Assembly (NCBI RefSeq): GCF_002192455.1 | Contig: NZ_CP021744.1 | Location: 5,675,501 to 5,739,500 of the forward strand | Origin: Streptomyces albireticuli | GTDB taxonomy: Bacteria > Actinomycetota > Actinomycetes > Streptomycetales > Streptomycetaceae | DNA: 64,000 nucleotides | Direction: 5' to 3' | In this document: in pieces, positions 43,731 to 55,400 of the stretch | Numbering within the stretch: position 1 is the stretch's first letter | Layout of the letters: every line of letters begins with the position of its first letter | The notes under the pieces: generated by a model | The model's database searches: none | What the model saw: only the letters and a program-made list of their open reading frames with translations | What the model was told of the DNA's origin: nothing | Program-made: the position numbers and the translations under genes

Positions 43731-44594
43731 ATGGAAATCGCTTACATTCCCAGCCCGTCGACCGGGGTGGTCCATCTCGGACCGGTCCCGCTGCGCGGCT
43801 ACGCCTTCTGCATCATCATCGGCGTCTTCGTCGCCGTCTGGCTCGGCAACCGACGCTGGATCGCGCGGGGCGGCCGGGCGGGCACGGTCGCCGACATCGC
43901 CGTGTGGGCGGTGCCCTTCGGGCTCGTCGGCGGTCGCCTCTACCACGTGATCACCGACTACGAGCTGTACTTCGGTGAGGGCCGTGACTGGGTCAACGCC
44001 TTCAAGATCTGGGAGGGCGGCCTGGGCATCTGGGGCGCCGTCGCCCTGGGCGCCGTCGGCGCCTGGATCGGCTGCCGGCGCCGTGGCATCCCGCTGCCGG
44101 CCTGGGCGGACGCCCTCGCCCCCGGCCTCGCCGTGGCCCAGGCCATCGGCCGCTGGGGCAACTGGTTCAACCAGGAGCTGTACGGCAAGGCCACCGACCT
44201 GCCGTGGGCCCTCAAGATCGACGCGGACCCCGCCATCGGCCGTGTCGCCGGCACGTACCACCCGACGTTCCTCTACGAGTCGCTGTGGTGCCTGGCCGTC
44301 GCGGCGCTGGTGATCTGGGCGGACCGCCGCTTCACCCTGGGCCACGGCCGCGCCTTCGCCCTGTACGTGGCGGCGTACACCGTCGGCCGCTTCTGGTTCG
44401 AGTACCTGCGCGTCGACGACGCCCACCATGTGCTGGGCCTGCGGCTCAACGGCTGGACGTCGATCGTGGTCTTCATCGGCGCGGTCGTCTACATGGTCCT
44501 CTCGGCCAAGCGGCGCCCCGGCCGCGAGGCCGTGGTGGAGCCCGCCGCGGCCGAGGACGCCGGGAAGGCCCCGGAGCCCGCCAAGAAGGCCTGA
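43731..44594 (+). CDS. lgt: prolipoprotein diacylglyceryl transferase
   Basis: Membrane enzyme of 287 residues that attaches diacylglycerol to the lipobox Cys of prolipoproteins, the step before LspA. It has seven hydrophobic segments and the Lgt signature GRWGNWFNQELYG, plus RGYAFCIIIGV, GGRLYHVITD and YHPTFLYESLW. The charged Ala/Lys-rich C-terminal tail is typical of actinomycetes. The ATG at 43731 is placed by the upstream -10 box. Confidence 0.96.
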   Translation: MEIAYIPSPSTGVVHLGPVPLRGYAFCIIIGVFVAVWLGNRRWIARGGRAGTVADIAVWAVPFGLVGGRLYHVITDYELYFGEGRDWVNAFKIWEGGLGIWGAVALGAVGAWIGCRRRGIPLPAWADALAPGLAVAQAIGRWGNWFNQELYGKATDLPWALKIDADPAIGRVAGTYHPTFLYESLWCLAVAALVIWADRRFTLGHGRAFALYVAAYTVGRFWFEYLRVDDAHHVLGLRLNGWTSIVVFIGAVVYMVLSAKRRPGREAVVEPAAAEDAGKAPEPAKKA

Positions 44595-44816
44595 CCCGCC
44601 GCCCGACGGCTGCTGCCGATCGCCTCGATGATCGGTATCCGATCGGCACATGATCGGCGGCAGCCCAGGGAATTTTCCCGGCCTCTCCGCAAACCCGCAG
44701 GTCAGAGAGGTAAGTTCGGCCTTCCTTGCTAGCGGATCATGGCTGTTCGTGCGTACCTTCGATTTTGTCGGGGCGGGCGACGGGCCCTTCCCGAGGGGAA
44801 GGGAGCACCCGGAGAC

Positions 44817-45548
44817 ATGTCTGTCCTCGAAGCCGTCGAGGCGCCGCACGTAGCGCATCGCGACAACCACACGCACCGTGACGTGAACGGCGGCTGGCTG
44901 CGGCCGGCGGTCTTCGGTGCGATGGACGGCCTGGTCTCCAACGCCGCGCTGATGACCGGTGTCGCGGGCGGCGCCGCCTCCTCCGGGACGATCGTGATCG
45001 CCGGCCTCGCGGGCCTGGCCGCCGGTGCCTTCTCCATGGCCGCCGGCGAGTACACCTCCGTCGCCTCGCAGCGCGAGCTGGTGCTGGCCGAGCTGGAGGT
45101 GGAGCGCCGCGAGCTGCGCAAGCACCCGGCCGACGAGCTGGCCGAGCTGGCCGCGCTCTACGAGTCGCGGGGCGTCGAGCCCGAGCTCGCGCTGGAGGTC
45201 GCCATGCAGCTGTCCCGCGACCCCGAGCAGGCGCTGGAGATCCACGCCCGCGAGGAGCTCGGCATCGACCCCTCCGACCTGCCCTCCCCGGCGGTCGCCG
45301 CCGTCTCGTCCTTCGGCTCCTTCGCGCTGGGCGCCCTGCTGCCGCTGCTGCCCTACCTGCTGGGCGCCACCCAGCTGTGGCCCGCCGTGCTGCTCGCCCT
45401 GCTCGGACTCTTCGCCTGCGGGGCCGTCGTGGCCCGGGTGACGGCACGCAGCTGGTGGTACAGCGGCCTGCGCCAGCTGGTGCTCGGCGGAGCCGCCGCC
45501 GGTGTGACTTACCTCCTCGGTATTGCGTTCGGCACCGCATTGGGGTGA
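44817..45548 (+). CDS. VIT1/CCC1-family metal transporter
   Basis: A 243-residue membrane protein of the vacuolar iron transporter family, which moves Fe2+ or Mn2+ in exchange for protons. LRPAVFGAMDGLVSNAALMTG and AGAFSMAAGEYTSVASQREL (metal-site Glu and Met) are diagnostic. A cytosolic helical Glu-rich segment (~80-150) resembles the metal-binding domain of VIT1. Three more helices follow. The ATG at 44817 has GGGAG 11 bases ahead. The upstream 220 bases are relatively A+T-rich and may hold metal-responsive control, which I could not identify. Confidence 0.9.
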   Translation: MSVLEAVEAPHVAHRDNHTHRDVNGGWLRPAVFGAMDGLVSNAALMTGVAGGAASSGTIVIAGLAGLAAGAFSMAAGEYTSVASQRELVLAELEVERRELRKHPADELAELAALYESRGVEPELALEVAMQLSRDPEQALEIHAREELGIDPSDLPSPAVAAVSSFGSFALGALLPLLPYLLGATQLWPAVLLALLGLFACGAVVARVTARSWWYSGLRQLVLGGAAAGVTYLLGIAFGTALG

Positions 45549-45859
45549 TGCTTATGCGGGCTGCCGCATAACGTCAGCGTTACCTCGCGGTTTCAAGCCC
45601 TTGACGATCGGGCACAATCCGGAAGCGCAGCGGGCAACGCCGCCCGCTCTGCGCTGCGTCCGGCGCGGCCGGGCCGGGCGATCCCTCGGCCTCCGGAGCT
45701 CGCCACCTCGTCCGCAGTGTCCACATGCTGGATTGAATCGTCCGCTTTCCGAGAAGCGGCCCATCATGTAACCTGCACCAAATTTTCTTCGCAGAGGGCC
45801 AACGTCGTCCCTCGGCACATGCACATGCCATGACTGCCATGACGACGACGGGAGAGCCG
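45549..45859 (+). other. intergenic region before gltB
   Basis: No gene. It holds an imperfect hairpin GCGCAGCGGGC/GCCCGCTCTGCGC (45625-45654), probably a terminator for the VIT1-type gene. TAACG...CGTTA lies at 45569-45582 and CCGCTT-TCCGAG-AAGCGG at 45742-45759. GTTAC-n6-GTTTC (45579-45594) is loosely like a GlnR half-site but mismatched. The promoter of gltB must lie here; TTGAAT at 45733 is one candidate -35. Confidence 0.5.
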
Positions 45860-48800
45860 ATGCGTGCCGCATCCCACCCCGCCCAGCAGGGGATGTACGA
45901 CCCGCGAAACGAGCACGACGCCTGTGGCGTGGGCTTTGTCGCGACCCTTACCGGCGAGGCGAGCCACGCGCTCGTGGAGCAGGCCCTCACCGTTCTGCGG
46001 AATATGGAACACCGTGGCGCCACCGGCTCCGAGCCCGACTCGGGCGACGGCGCGGGCATCCTCCTCCAGGTCCCCGACGCCTTCCTGCGGGCGAGCGTCC
46101 CCTTCACCCTCCCCGAGGCCGGCTCCTACGCCGTCGGCATCGCCTTCCTCCCCGCCGAGGAAGCCGCCGCGGACGCCGCCGTCTCACACATCGAGACGAT
46201 CGCGGCCGAGGCGGAGCTCACCGTCCTCGGCTGGCGCGACGTGCCCGTCACCCCCGACCTGCTCGGCAACGGCGCCCGCGCCACGATGCCCGCCTTCCGC
46301 CAGCTCTTCGTCTCCGGCCGCCCGGCCGACGGAGCGGCGCCGAGCGGCATCGCCCTCGACCGCAAGGCGTTCGTGCTGCGCAAGCGCGCCGAGCGCGAGG
46401 CCGGCGTCTACTTCCCCTCCCTGTCCTCCCGCACCCTCGTCTACAAGGGGATGCTCACCACCGGACAGCTGGAGCCCTTCTTCCCGGACCTCTCCGACCG
46501 GAGCTTCGCCACCGCCATCGCGCTGGTCCACTCCCGCTTCTCCACCAACACCTTCCCGAGCTGGCCGCTCGCCCACCCCTACCGGTTCGTCTCCCACAAC
46601 GGTGAGATCAACACCGTCCAGGGCAACCGCAACTGGATGCGGGCCCGCGAGTCCCAGCTCGCCTCCGGCCTGTTCGGCGGCGACGACAACCTCGCGCGGA
46701 CCTTCCCCGTCTGCACCCCCGACGCCTCCGACTCCGCCTCCTTCGACGAGGTCCTGGAGCTGCTCCACCTCGGCGGCCGCTCCCTGCCGCACAGCGTCCT
46801 GATGATGATCCCCGAGGCCTGGGAGAACCACGCCTCCATGGACCCGGCCCGGCGCGCCTTCTACCAGTACCACTCCACCCTCATGGAGCCCTGGGACGGA
46901 CCCGCCTGCGTCACCTTCACCGACGGCACCCTCGTCGGCGCCGTCCTCGACCGCAACGGCCTGCGCCCCGGCCGCTACTGGGTCACCGACGACGGCCTCG
47001 TCGTCCTCTCCTCCGAGGTCGGCGTCCTCGACATCGACCCGGCCAAGGTCGTCCGCAAGGGCCGCCTCCAGCCCGGCAGGATGTTCCTCGTCGACACCGC
47101 CGGGCACCGCATCATCGAGGACGACGAGATCAAGGCCCAGCTCGCCGCCGAACAGCCCTACGGGGACTGGCTGGAGGCCGGCCTGATCGACCTCGCCGAC
47201 CTCCCCGAGCGCGAGCACATCGTGCACACCCACGCCTCGGTCACCCGCCGCCAGCAGACCTTCGGCTACACCGAGGAAGAGCTCCGCGTCATCCTCGCCC
47301 CCATGGCCAGGACCGGCGCCGAACCCATCGGCTCCATGGGCACGGACTCGCCCATCGCGGCCCTCTCCGAGCGCCCCCGGCTGCTCTTCGACTACTTCAC
47401 CCAGCTGTTCGCGCAGGTCACCAACCCGCCCCTGGACGCCATCCGCGAGGAGCTCGTCACCTCGCTGATCTCCTCCCTGGGCCCCGCGCGCAACCTCCTG
47501 GACCCGACCGCGGCCTCCTGCCGCAGCGTCACCCTGCCCTTCCCCGTCATCGACAACGACGAGCTCGCCAAGCTCATCCACATCAACGCCGACGGCGACC
47601 TGCCCGGCCTGAAGGCCGCCACCCTCTCCGGCCTCTACCGCGTCAGCGGCGGCGGCGAGGCGCTCGCCGCCCGCCTGGAGGCGATCCGCGCCGAGGCCGA
47701 CGCAGCCATAGCGGCCGGCGCCCGCCTCATCGTGCTCTCCGACCGGCACTCCGACGCCGAGCACGCCCCGATCCCCTCCCTGCTGCTCACCTCGGCCGTC
47801 CACCACCACCTCATCCGCACCAAGCAGCGCACCCAGGTGGGCCTGCTGGTCGAGGCCGGCGACGTCCGCGAGGTCCACCACGTCGCGCTCCTCATCGGCT
47901 ACGGCGCCGCCGCCGTCAACCCGTACCTCGCGATGGAGTCCGTCGAGGACCTCGTCCGCGCCGGCACGTACTTCCGCGACCTCCCGGACACCGGCCCCGA
48001 GGACGCCATCCGCAACCTCATCAAGGCCCTCGGCAAGGGCGTCCTCAAGGTCATGTCCAAGATGGGCATCTCCACCGTCGCCTCCTACCGCGGCGCCCAG
48101 GTCTTCGAGGCCGTCGGCCTGGCCGGCGACTTCGTCGACACCTACTTCCACGGCACCGCCACCAAGATCGGCGGCATCGGCCTGGACGTGGTCGCCCAGG
48201 AGGTCGCCGCCCGGCACGCCAAGGCCTACCCCGCCACCGGCATCGCGGCCAGCCACCGCCGCCTCGACATAGGCGGCGAGTACCAGTGGCGCCGCGAGGG
48301 CGAACCGCACCTCTTCGACCCCGACACCGTCTTCCGGCTCCAGCACGCCACCCGCGCCCGCCGCTACGACATCTTCAAGCAGTACACGCAGCGCGTGAAC
48401 GAGCAGTCCGAGCGGCTGATGACGCTCCGCGGGCTCTTCGGCCTGGCCGGCGACCGCCCGGCCGTCCCCCTCGACGAGGTCGAGCCCGTCAGCGAGATCG
48501 TCAAGCGCTTCTCCACCGGCGCCATGTCGTACGGCTCCATCTCCCGCGAGGCCCACGAGACCCTCGCCGTCGCCATGAACCAGCTGGGCGGCAAGTCCAA
48601 CACCGGTGAGGGCGGCGAGGACCCCGAGCGCCTCCACGACCCGGCCCGCCGCTCCAGCATCAAGCAGGTCGCCTCCGGCCGCTTCGGCGTGACCAGCGAA
48701 TACCTGGTCAACTCCGACGACATCCAGATCAAGATGGCGCAGGGCGCCAAGCCCGGCGAGGGCGGCCAGCTGCCCGGCCACAAGGTCTACCCCTGGGTCG

Positions 48801-50426
48801 CGAAGACCCGGCACTCGACCCCCGGCGTCGGCCTGATCTCGCCGCCCCCGCACCACGACATCTACTCCATCGAGGACCTCGCCCAGCTGATCCACGACCT
48901 CAAGAACGCCAACCCCGAGGCCCGCATCCATGTGAAGCTGGTCTCCGAGGTCGGCGTCGGCACGGTCGCGGCGGGCGTCTCCAAGGCCCACGCCGACGTC
49001 GTCCTGATCTCCGGCCACGACGGCGGCACCGGCGCCTCGCCGCTCACCTCCCTCAAGCACGCGGGCGGCCCCTGGGAGCTCGGCCTCGCCGAGACCCAGC
49101 AGACCCTGCTCCTCAACGGCCTGCGCGACCGCATCGTCGTACAGACCGACGGCCAGCTCAAGACCGGCCGCGACGTGATCATCGCCGCCCTCCTGGGCGC
49201 CGAGGAGTTCGGCTTCGCCACCGCGCCGCTGGTCGTCTCCGGCTGCGTCATGATGCGCGTCTGCCACCTCGACACCTGCCCCGTCGGCATCGCTACCCAG
49301 AACCCCGTCCTCCGCGAGCGGTTCTCCGGCAAGGCCGAATTCATCGTCAACTTCTTCGAGTTCATCGCCGAAGAGGTCCGCGAGCTCCTCGCCGAGCTGG
49401 GCTTCCGCACCCTGGAGGAGGCCGTCGGCCACGCCGAGCTCCTCGACACCGGCAAGGCCGTCACCCACTGGAAGGCCCAGGGCCTGGACCTGGCACCGCT
49501 GCTGCACGTCCCGGAGCTCCCCGACGGCGCCGTCCGCCACCGCGTCACCGAGCAGGACCACGGCCTGGCCAAGGCCCTCGACAACGAGCTCATCGAGCTC
49601 GCCGCCGACGCCCTCGCCGTGCCCACCGCCGAGGACGCCCGGCCCGTCCGCGCCCAGGTGCCCATCCGCAACATCAACCGCACCGTCGGCACCATGCTCG
49701 GCCACCGGGTGACCCGGAAGTTCGGCGGCGCCGGACTGCCCGACGACACCATCGACATCACCTTCACCGGCTCCGCCGGCCAGTCCTTCGGCGCCTTCCT
49801 GCCCCGCGGCGTCACGCTGCGCCTGGAGGGCGACGCCAACGACTACGTCGGCAAGGGCCTCTCCGGCGGCCGGATCGTCGTCCGCCCCGACCGCGGCGCC
49901 GACCACCTCGCGGAGTACTCCGTCATCGCCGGCAACACCCTCGCCTACGGCGCCACCGGCGGCGAGCTCTTCCTCCGGGGCCGGGTCGGCGAGCGGTTCT
50001 GCGTCCGCAACTCCGGCGCCACCGTCGTCTCCGAGGGCGTCGGCGACCACGGCTGCGAGTACATGACCGGCGGCCGCGCCGTCGTCCTGGGCGAGACCGG
50101 CCGCAACTTCGCGGCCGGCATGTCCGGCGGCGTCGCCTACGTCATCGACCTCGACCCCGACAACGTCAACAAGGAGCTGGCCGGCGCCGTCGACACCCTC
50201 GACGCCGACGACCGGCAGTGGCTGCACGACGTCGTGCGCCGCCACCACGAGGAGACCGCCTCCACCGTCGCGGCCCGCCTCCTCGCCGACTGGGACGCGG
50301 CGGCCGACCGCTTCCGCAAGGTCGTCCCGGCCACCTACAAGGCAGTGCTCGCCGCCAAGGACGCCGCCGAGCGAGCGGGTCTCCCCGAGAACGAGACCCA
50401 CGAGAAGATGATGGAGGCGGCGACTC

Positions 50427-50434
<8 letters not shown>
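45860..50434 (+). CDS. gltB: glutamate synthase (NADPH), large subunit
   Basis: Fe-S flavoprotein of about 1,524 residues making glutamate from glutamine and 2-oxoglutarate. After a 21-residue propeptide comes the class II glutaminase with N-terminal Cys22 (HDACGVGFVATL). Then come the central domain, the FMN-binding synthase domain (GLISPPPHHDIYSIEDLAQL, HDGGTGASPL), the 3Fe-4S cysteines of CHLDTCPVGIATQ and the C-terminal GXGXG beta-helix. The ATG at 45860 is chosen for GGGAG five bases ahead; ATGs at 45830 and 45839 are possible. It overlaps gltD by eight bases. Confidence 0.95.
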
Positions 50435-51887
<1,453 letters not shown>

Positions 51888-51903
51888 CGCGCCCTCCCGA
51901 ACA

Positions 51904-51984
51904 CGCGGCGCCCGCCCTTCCCCGACCGGAGACGGGCGCCGCGGCGATCCGCCCCGGACGGGCCGACCTCCTCGGCCCGTCCGG
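51904..51984. terminator. two tandem hairpins between gltD and the convergent gene
   Basis: Stem 1 is CGCGGCGCCCG (51904-51914) with CGGGCGCCGCG (51933-51943). Stem 2 is CCGGACGGGCCGA (51954-51966), loop CCTCC, TCGGCCCGTCCGG (51972-51984), perfect over 13 bp. Stem 2 belongs to the same palindrome family as 25724 and 33391. Confidence 0.8.
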
Positions 51985-52025
51985 GAGCACCCTTACGGTG
52001 GTCAGGAGCGACCGGGGGACGGCCG

Positions 52026-52694
52026 TCAGCCGTCCAGCGGGCGCACCACCAGATCCCGGAACTCCACCTTGGCGTCCTCCGAGTACACCCCGACCGCCCC
52101 CTCCAGATAAGGGCGCTCGTGGTCCTGGTAGGCGACCAGCCCCTTCCCGCCGACGCTCACCTCCATCCGCGTCCCGCGCTGCGCGATCCGCACCTGCGAC
52201 CACTCGCCGACCGGGAAGTTCCCCGCCCCGGTCGCCAGGAAGCGCTGCCCGCCGCCGTACGCGGGGTCCCGCTTGCCGAGCTCCCAGCCGTTGGGCTTCA
52301 GGGTGAGGTAGTAGAAGTGCTCCGGGTCGGTGTACGCCCAGACCAGCCACGGCACCTCCCACGGGTTCGGCCGCGGCGTCCGCAGCTGGGCGACCGTCCG
52401 CATCCGCGCCTGGAAGTCCACCGTCCCGTACCGCGCGGTGGAGACGATCAGCCCGGCGTGGGTCTCCTCGGCGACCGTGGCCGGCTTGGGCGAGAGCTCC
52501 AGCCCGTCGTGGCGGCCGATGTTCTCGCCGTGCCCGTCGAACACCGACCGCCACGGGCCGTGCACCGATCCCTCGGCCCACGGCCGTTCCGGCCCGTCGT
52601 CGTCCCCCCACAGCGCGCTCACCGCCAGGGCGGCGCCCGCCACCACGGCGGCGGCGAGCAGTGCGAGGCCGAGCAGCCGGTGAACTCTCGTCAT
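52026..52694 (-). CDS. secreted LamG/concanavalin-like beta-sandwich protein
   Basis: A 222-residue protein with an N-terminal signal or anchor (LLGLALLAAAVVAGAALAVSA, residues ~7-27) and one domain. The domain contains VDFQARMRTVAQLR, EVPWLVWAYTDPEHFYYLTLKPNGWELGK and GAVGVYSEDAKVEFRDLVVRPL, the strand pattern of LamG/DUF1080 carbohydrate-associated beta-sandwiches. It is expected outside the membrane and may bind the polymer made by the adjacent genes. The ATG at 52694 overlaps the stop of the epimerase gene (ATGA). A CATACT box seven bases ahead allows an additional leaderless transcript. Confidence 0.72.
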   Translation of the reverse strand: MTRVHRLLGLALLAAAVVAGAALAVSALWGDDDGPERPWAEGSVHGPWRSVFDGHGENIGRHDGLELSPKPATVAEETHAGLIVSTARYGTVDFQARMRTVAQLRTPRPNPWEVPWLVWAYTDPEHFYYLTLKPNGWELGKRDPAYGGGQRFLATGAGNFPVGEWSQVRIAQRGTRMEVSVGGKGLVAYQDHERPYLEGAVGVYSEDAKVEFRDLVVRPLDG

Positions 52695-53884
52695 GCCGTC
52701 GAGTATGACCCCGGGCCCTCGGGACGGGAGGCGACCAGCGGGACGACGCCCCGATCGGGTCCGGCGTCCGCACCGAAGTCCTCCGCGAGCTGCGCCACGA
52801 TCCGGTCCGTGGCGTGGCCGTCCCCGAAAGGATTACCCGCCGTCGCCATCCGCTCGTAGGCGACGGGGTCGTCCAGCAGCCGCACGGCCGCCTCCAGGAT
52901 GTGCTCCGGTTCGGTGCCCACCAGCAGGGCCGCGCCCGCCTCCACCGCCTCGGGGCGCTCGGTGGTCGTGCGCAGCACCAGGGCGGGCTTGCCGAGGCTG
53001 GGCGCCTCCTCCTGGATGCCGCCGGAGTCGGTCAGCACCAGGTCGCAGGCGGCCAGCGTGGCGGAGAAGTCGACGTAGCCCAGCGGCTCCACGACCCGGA
53101 TGTGCGGGTGCCCGGTCAGCTCGGGCAGCAGGGCCTCCCGGACGGCGGGGCTCTTGTGCAGCGGTACGACCATCTCGACGTCGCCGCGGTCGGCCAGCCG
53201 CCGCATGGCGTTGCCCATCGCCCGCATGGTGGCGCCCTGGTTCTCCCGCCGGTGCAGGGTGAGCAGCACCCGCCGCAGCCCGGTCTCGAAGTGGTTGTGC
53301 CCGGTGCCCTCGGACAGCACCCAGAGGAGGTTGTCGATGACGGTGTTGCCGGTGGTGAACACCTCCGCCTCCGGCACCCCTTCGGCCGCCAGGTGCGCCG
53401 CGGCGCGCGGCGTGGGGGCGAAGTGCCAGCGGGCCAGCCGGCCTATCAGGCGCCGGTTGGCCTCCTCGGGGAAGGGGTTGTCGAGCACCCCGGTGCGCAG
53501 CCCCGCCTCGACGTGGGCGATGGGGATGCGCTCGTAGAACGCGGCGAGGGCGCCGGTCAGCGCGGTCGTGGTGTCGCCCTGCACGAGGACGAGGTCGGGC
53601 CGCTCGGCGCGGAACACCTCGCCGAGGCCGTCGACCAGACGTGCCGTCAGGGTCGAGAGCTGCTGCCGGTCGCGCATCACGTCGAGCTGGGTGTGCACGG
53701 GCACCCGGAGGAGCTCCAGCATCTGCTGGAGCATCTCGCGGTGCTGGCCGGTGGTGACGACGATCGGCTCGAAGAGCGGGGAGGCGGCCATGGCGCGGGC
53801 CACGGGCGCCAGTTTGATGGCCTCCGGACGCGTACCCAGCACGAGCATGGCGCGTACGGGCGCGCTGATGATGTTCGGGGACAT
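52691..53884 (-). CDS. wecB: UDP-N-acetylglucosamine 2-epimerase (non-hydrolysing)
   Basis: A 397-residue enzyme interconverting UDP-GlcNAc and UDP-ManNAc. Family motifs are VLGTRPEAIKLAPVARAM, TGQHREMLQQML, VQGDTTTALTGALAAFY, HVEAGLRTG, PFPEEANRRLIGRLA, HRRENQG and LTDSGGIQEEAPSLGKPALVLR. The Asp, Glu and His catalytic residues are present. The ATG at 53884 follows GGGAG. It lies between a processive glycosyltransferase (44 bases upstream) and the LamG-like gene, so it probably supplies or balances the sugar nucleotide for the polymer. Confidence 0.94.
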   Translation of the reverse strand: MSPNIISAPVRAMLVLGTRPEAIKLAPVARAMAASPLFEPIVVTTGQHREMLQQMLELLRVPVHTQLDVMRDRQQLSTLTARLVDGLGEVFRAERPDLVLVQGDTTTALTGALAAFYERIPIAHVEAGLRTGVLDNPFPEEANRRLIGRLARWHFAPTPRAAAHLAAEGVPEAEVFTTGNTVIDNLLWVLSEGTGHNHFETGLRRVLLTLHRRENQGATMRAMGNAMRRLADRGDVEMVVPLHKSPAVREALLPELTGHPHIRVVEPLGYVDFSATLAACDLVLTDSGGIQEEAPSLGKPALVLRTTTERPEAVEAGAALLVGTEPEHILEAAVRLLDDPVAYERMATAGNPFGDGHATDRIVAQLAEDFGADAGPDRGVVPLVASRPEGPGSYSTA

Positions 53885-53928
53885 GGTTCTCCCTAGAAAG
53901 GGCCTGTCTGGTGGGCGGCGGAGGTGGT

Positions 53929-55191
53929 TCAGGTGCGCGCGGTCTTCAGCCACGTCTGCTTGCCGGTGAGCATCCGCCAGAGCCCCCACCAGCCGGCCGC
54001 GAACCAGATGTAGCCGTAGAAGACGAAGACGTGCGAGAGCAGGACGGCGCGCAGCAGCCCCAGCCCCCGCTCGCGCCGGGAGTAGACGAACGCGTAGGCG
54101 TACGCGGCGGTGAAGGACAGCACGTACGGGCCGAGCACCCACAGGGGTGAGATCAGCGGCCGGCCCGCCTGCACGGAGCCGATGGCCGTGCCGGTCAGGG
54201 CGACGAGGAAGGACAGCGGCAGCAGCGAGGTGAGCAGGATCAGCACCGGGCTGGAGAGGTGGTAGAGCAGGTCGACCGCGGCCCGGGTGGGCACCTCGCG
54301 GAGGATCAGCGGGACCAGCCCGGCGGACTGGAGGTGGCCCTGGAACCAGCGCGAGCGCTGGCGCACCAGGCGCCGCACGTCGAGCACGGCCTGCTGGGAG
54401 ACCGCCGCGGTGGTGCAGTGCTGATTGGTCCAGCCGCCCGCGATCAGGCGGACCCCGAGGTCGAGGTCCTCGGTCAGCGAGTCGCTCCAGGGCCCGCCAC
54501 CGTCTGCGCCCATCAGGGTGTCCAGCGCGGCGAGCCGCATGAACTGGCCGTTGCCGCCCATGCCGACGCTGCCGATGTAGCGCCGGGCGCTCTGGAAGAT
54601 GTCGCCGTAGATGACGAACTCCATGTCCTGGAGCCGGGCCAGCAGGCCCTTGTCGCGGTTGTACATCCGCACACCGATCTGGGTGCCGCCGGTGCGCGGG
54701 TTGTCGAAGTAGGGGTCCACGGCCTGGACCACGTGCGGGTCGAGCCGGCCGTCGGCGTCGACGACGCAGACGATGACGTCGTGCGGGTCGTAGCCGTCGA
54801 GCAGGCCGGACGAACGCAGGTGCCGGATGCCCGCGTTGAGGGCCGCGCCCTTGCCGCGCCGGGCGTCGGGAAGGTGCCGCTGGAGCAGCTGGACCCGGCC
54901 CGGTGTGGCGCGGGCGGCGGCCCGGGCGATCTCGGCGGTGCCGTCGTCGGAGGCGTCGTCGATGACGAGCGCCATGAAGTTGCCGGCGGGCAGCCCGGTG
55001 ATCCGGGCCAGGCTCTCGGCGAGGACCCGCTCCTCGTTGAGACAGGCGAGCAGGAAGACGTAGAGACGCTGCCGGCGCGGGCCGTGGGCGCGGCGGATCC
55101 GGCGCCGGGAGAGCACGAAGAGCGTGGCGTTGTAGCAGCCGGCCATCACGATGATCGCGATGGCGGACCAGAGCAGGAGTTCGGTGATCAA
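53929..55191 (-). CDS. processive membrane glycosyltransferase, family 2
   Basis: A 420-residue polysaccharide synthase. It has one N-terminal membrane helix (~5-27) and a cytosolic GT-A domain with VIDDASDDGT, the DxD of VVDADGRLDPHV, the TED of LTEDLDLGVRL and QRSRW (QxxRW) before the first of about four C-terminal helices. This set is that of processive synthases such as PgaC/IcaA or chitin and hyaluronan synthases. The start is TTG at 55191, whose TTGA overlaps the stop of the small upstream gene; no ATG or GTG fits. The product polymer is unknown. Confidence 0.85.
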   Translation of the reverse strand: MITELLLWSAIAIIVMAGCYNATLFVLSRRRIRRAHGPRRQRLYVFLLACLNEERVLAESLARITGLPAGNFMALVIDDASDDGTAEIARAAARATPGRVQLLQRHLPDARRGKGAALNAGIRHLRSSGLLDGYDPHDVIVCVVDADGRLDPHVVQAVDPYFDNPRTGGTQIGVRMYNRDKGLLARLQDMEFVIYGDIFQSARRYIGSVGMGGNGQFMRLAALDTLMGADGGGPWSDSLTEDLDLGVRLIAGGWTNQHCTTAAVSQQAVLDVRRLVRQRSRWFQGHLQSAGLVPLILREVPTRAAVDLLYHLSSPVLILLTSLLPLSFLVALTGTAIGSVQAGRPLISPLWVLGPYVLSFTAAYAYAFVYSRRERGLGLLRAVLLSHVFVFYGYIWFAAGWWGLWRMLTGKQTWLKTART

Positions 55192-55400
55192 GTCCGGTCA
55201 CCGGTGTTCGGGCCGGCCTGGTGCAGCCGGAACCACAACTTGATCGAGAGCAGGGCTATCGCGGCCGATACGTAGAGCAGAAAGCCCGCACCCGCGACTT
55301 CCTGGAGCCCCCGGGCAAAAGGAATGCCCGGCAGGACCTCCGGGGCGGCCGTCAGCCCTCCCATGGGCAGGACTGTCCCCAGAGCCGGTTTTCCGTACAT
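55188..55400 (-). CDS. small single-pass membrane protein co-translated with the glycosyltransferase
   Basis: A 70-residue protein with one hydrophobic segment (AGFLLYVSAAIALLSIKLWF, residues ~38-57) and a short polar C-terminus. The ATG at 55400 follows GGGGGGAACTC, and the stop overlaps the synthase start by four bases. Its place resembles that of small partners of processive synthases (such as IcaD/PgaD), but I see no sequence similarity to them. Confidence 0.65.
   Translation of the reverse strand: MYGKPALGTVLPMGGLTAAPEVLPGIPFARGLQEVAGAGFLLYVSAAIALLSIKLWFRLHQAGPNTGDRT

Noticed and set aside
44640..44760. Iron-box-like sequence upstream of the VIT1-type gene (AGGTAAGTTCGGCCTTCCTT)
   Set aside because: The two halves are not inverted repeats and match the DmdR/DtxR box poorly.
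45579..45594. GlnR box before gltB
   Set aside because: Only one of two half-sites fits; not enough to annotate as a site.
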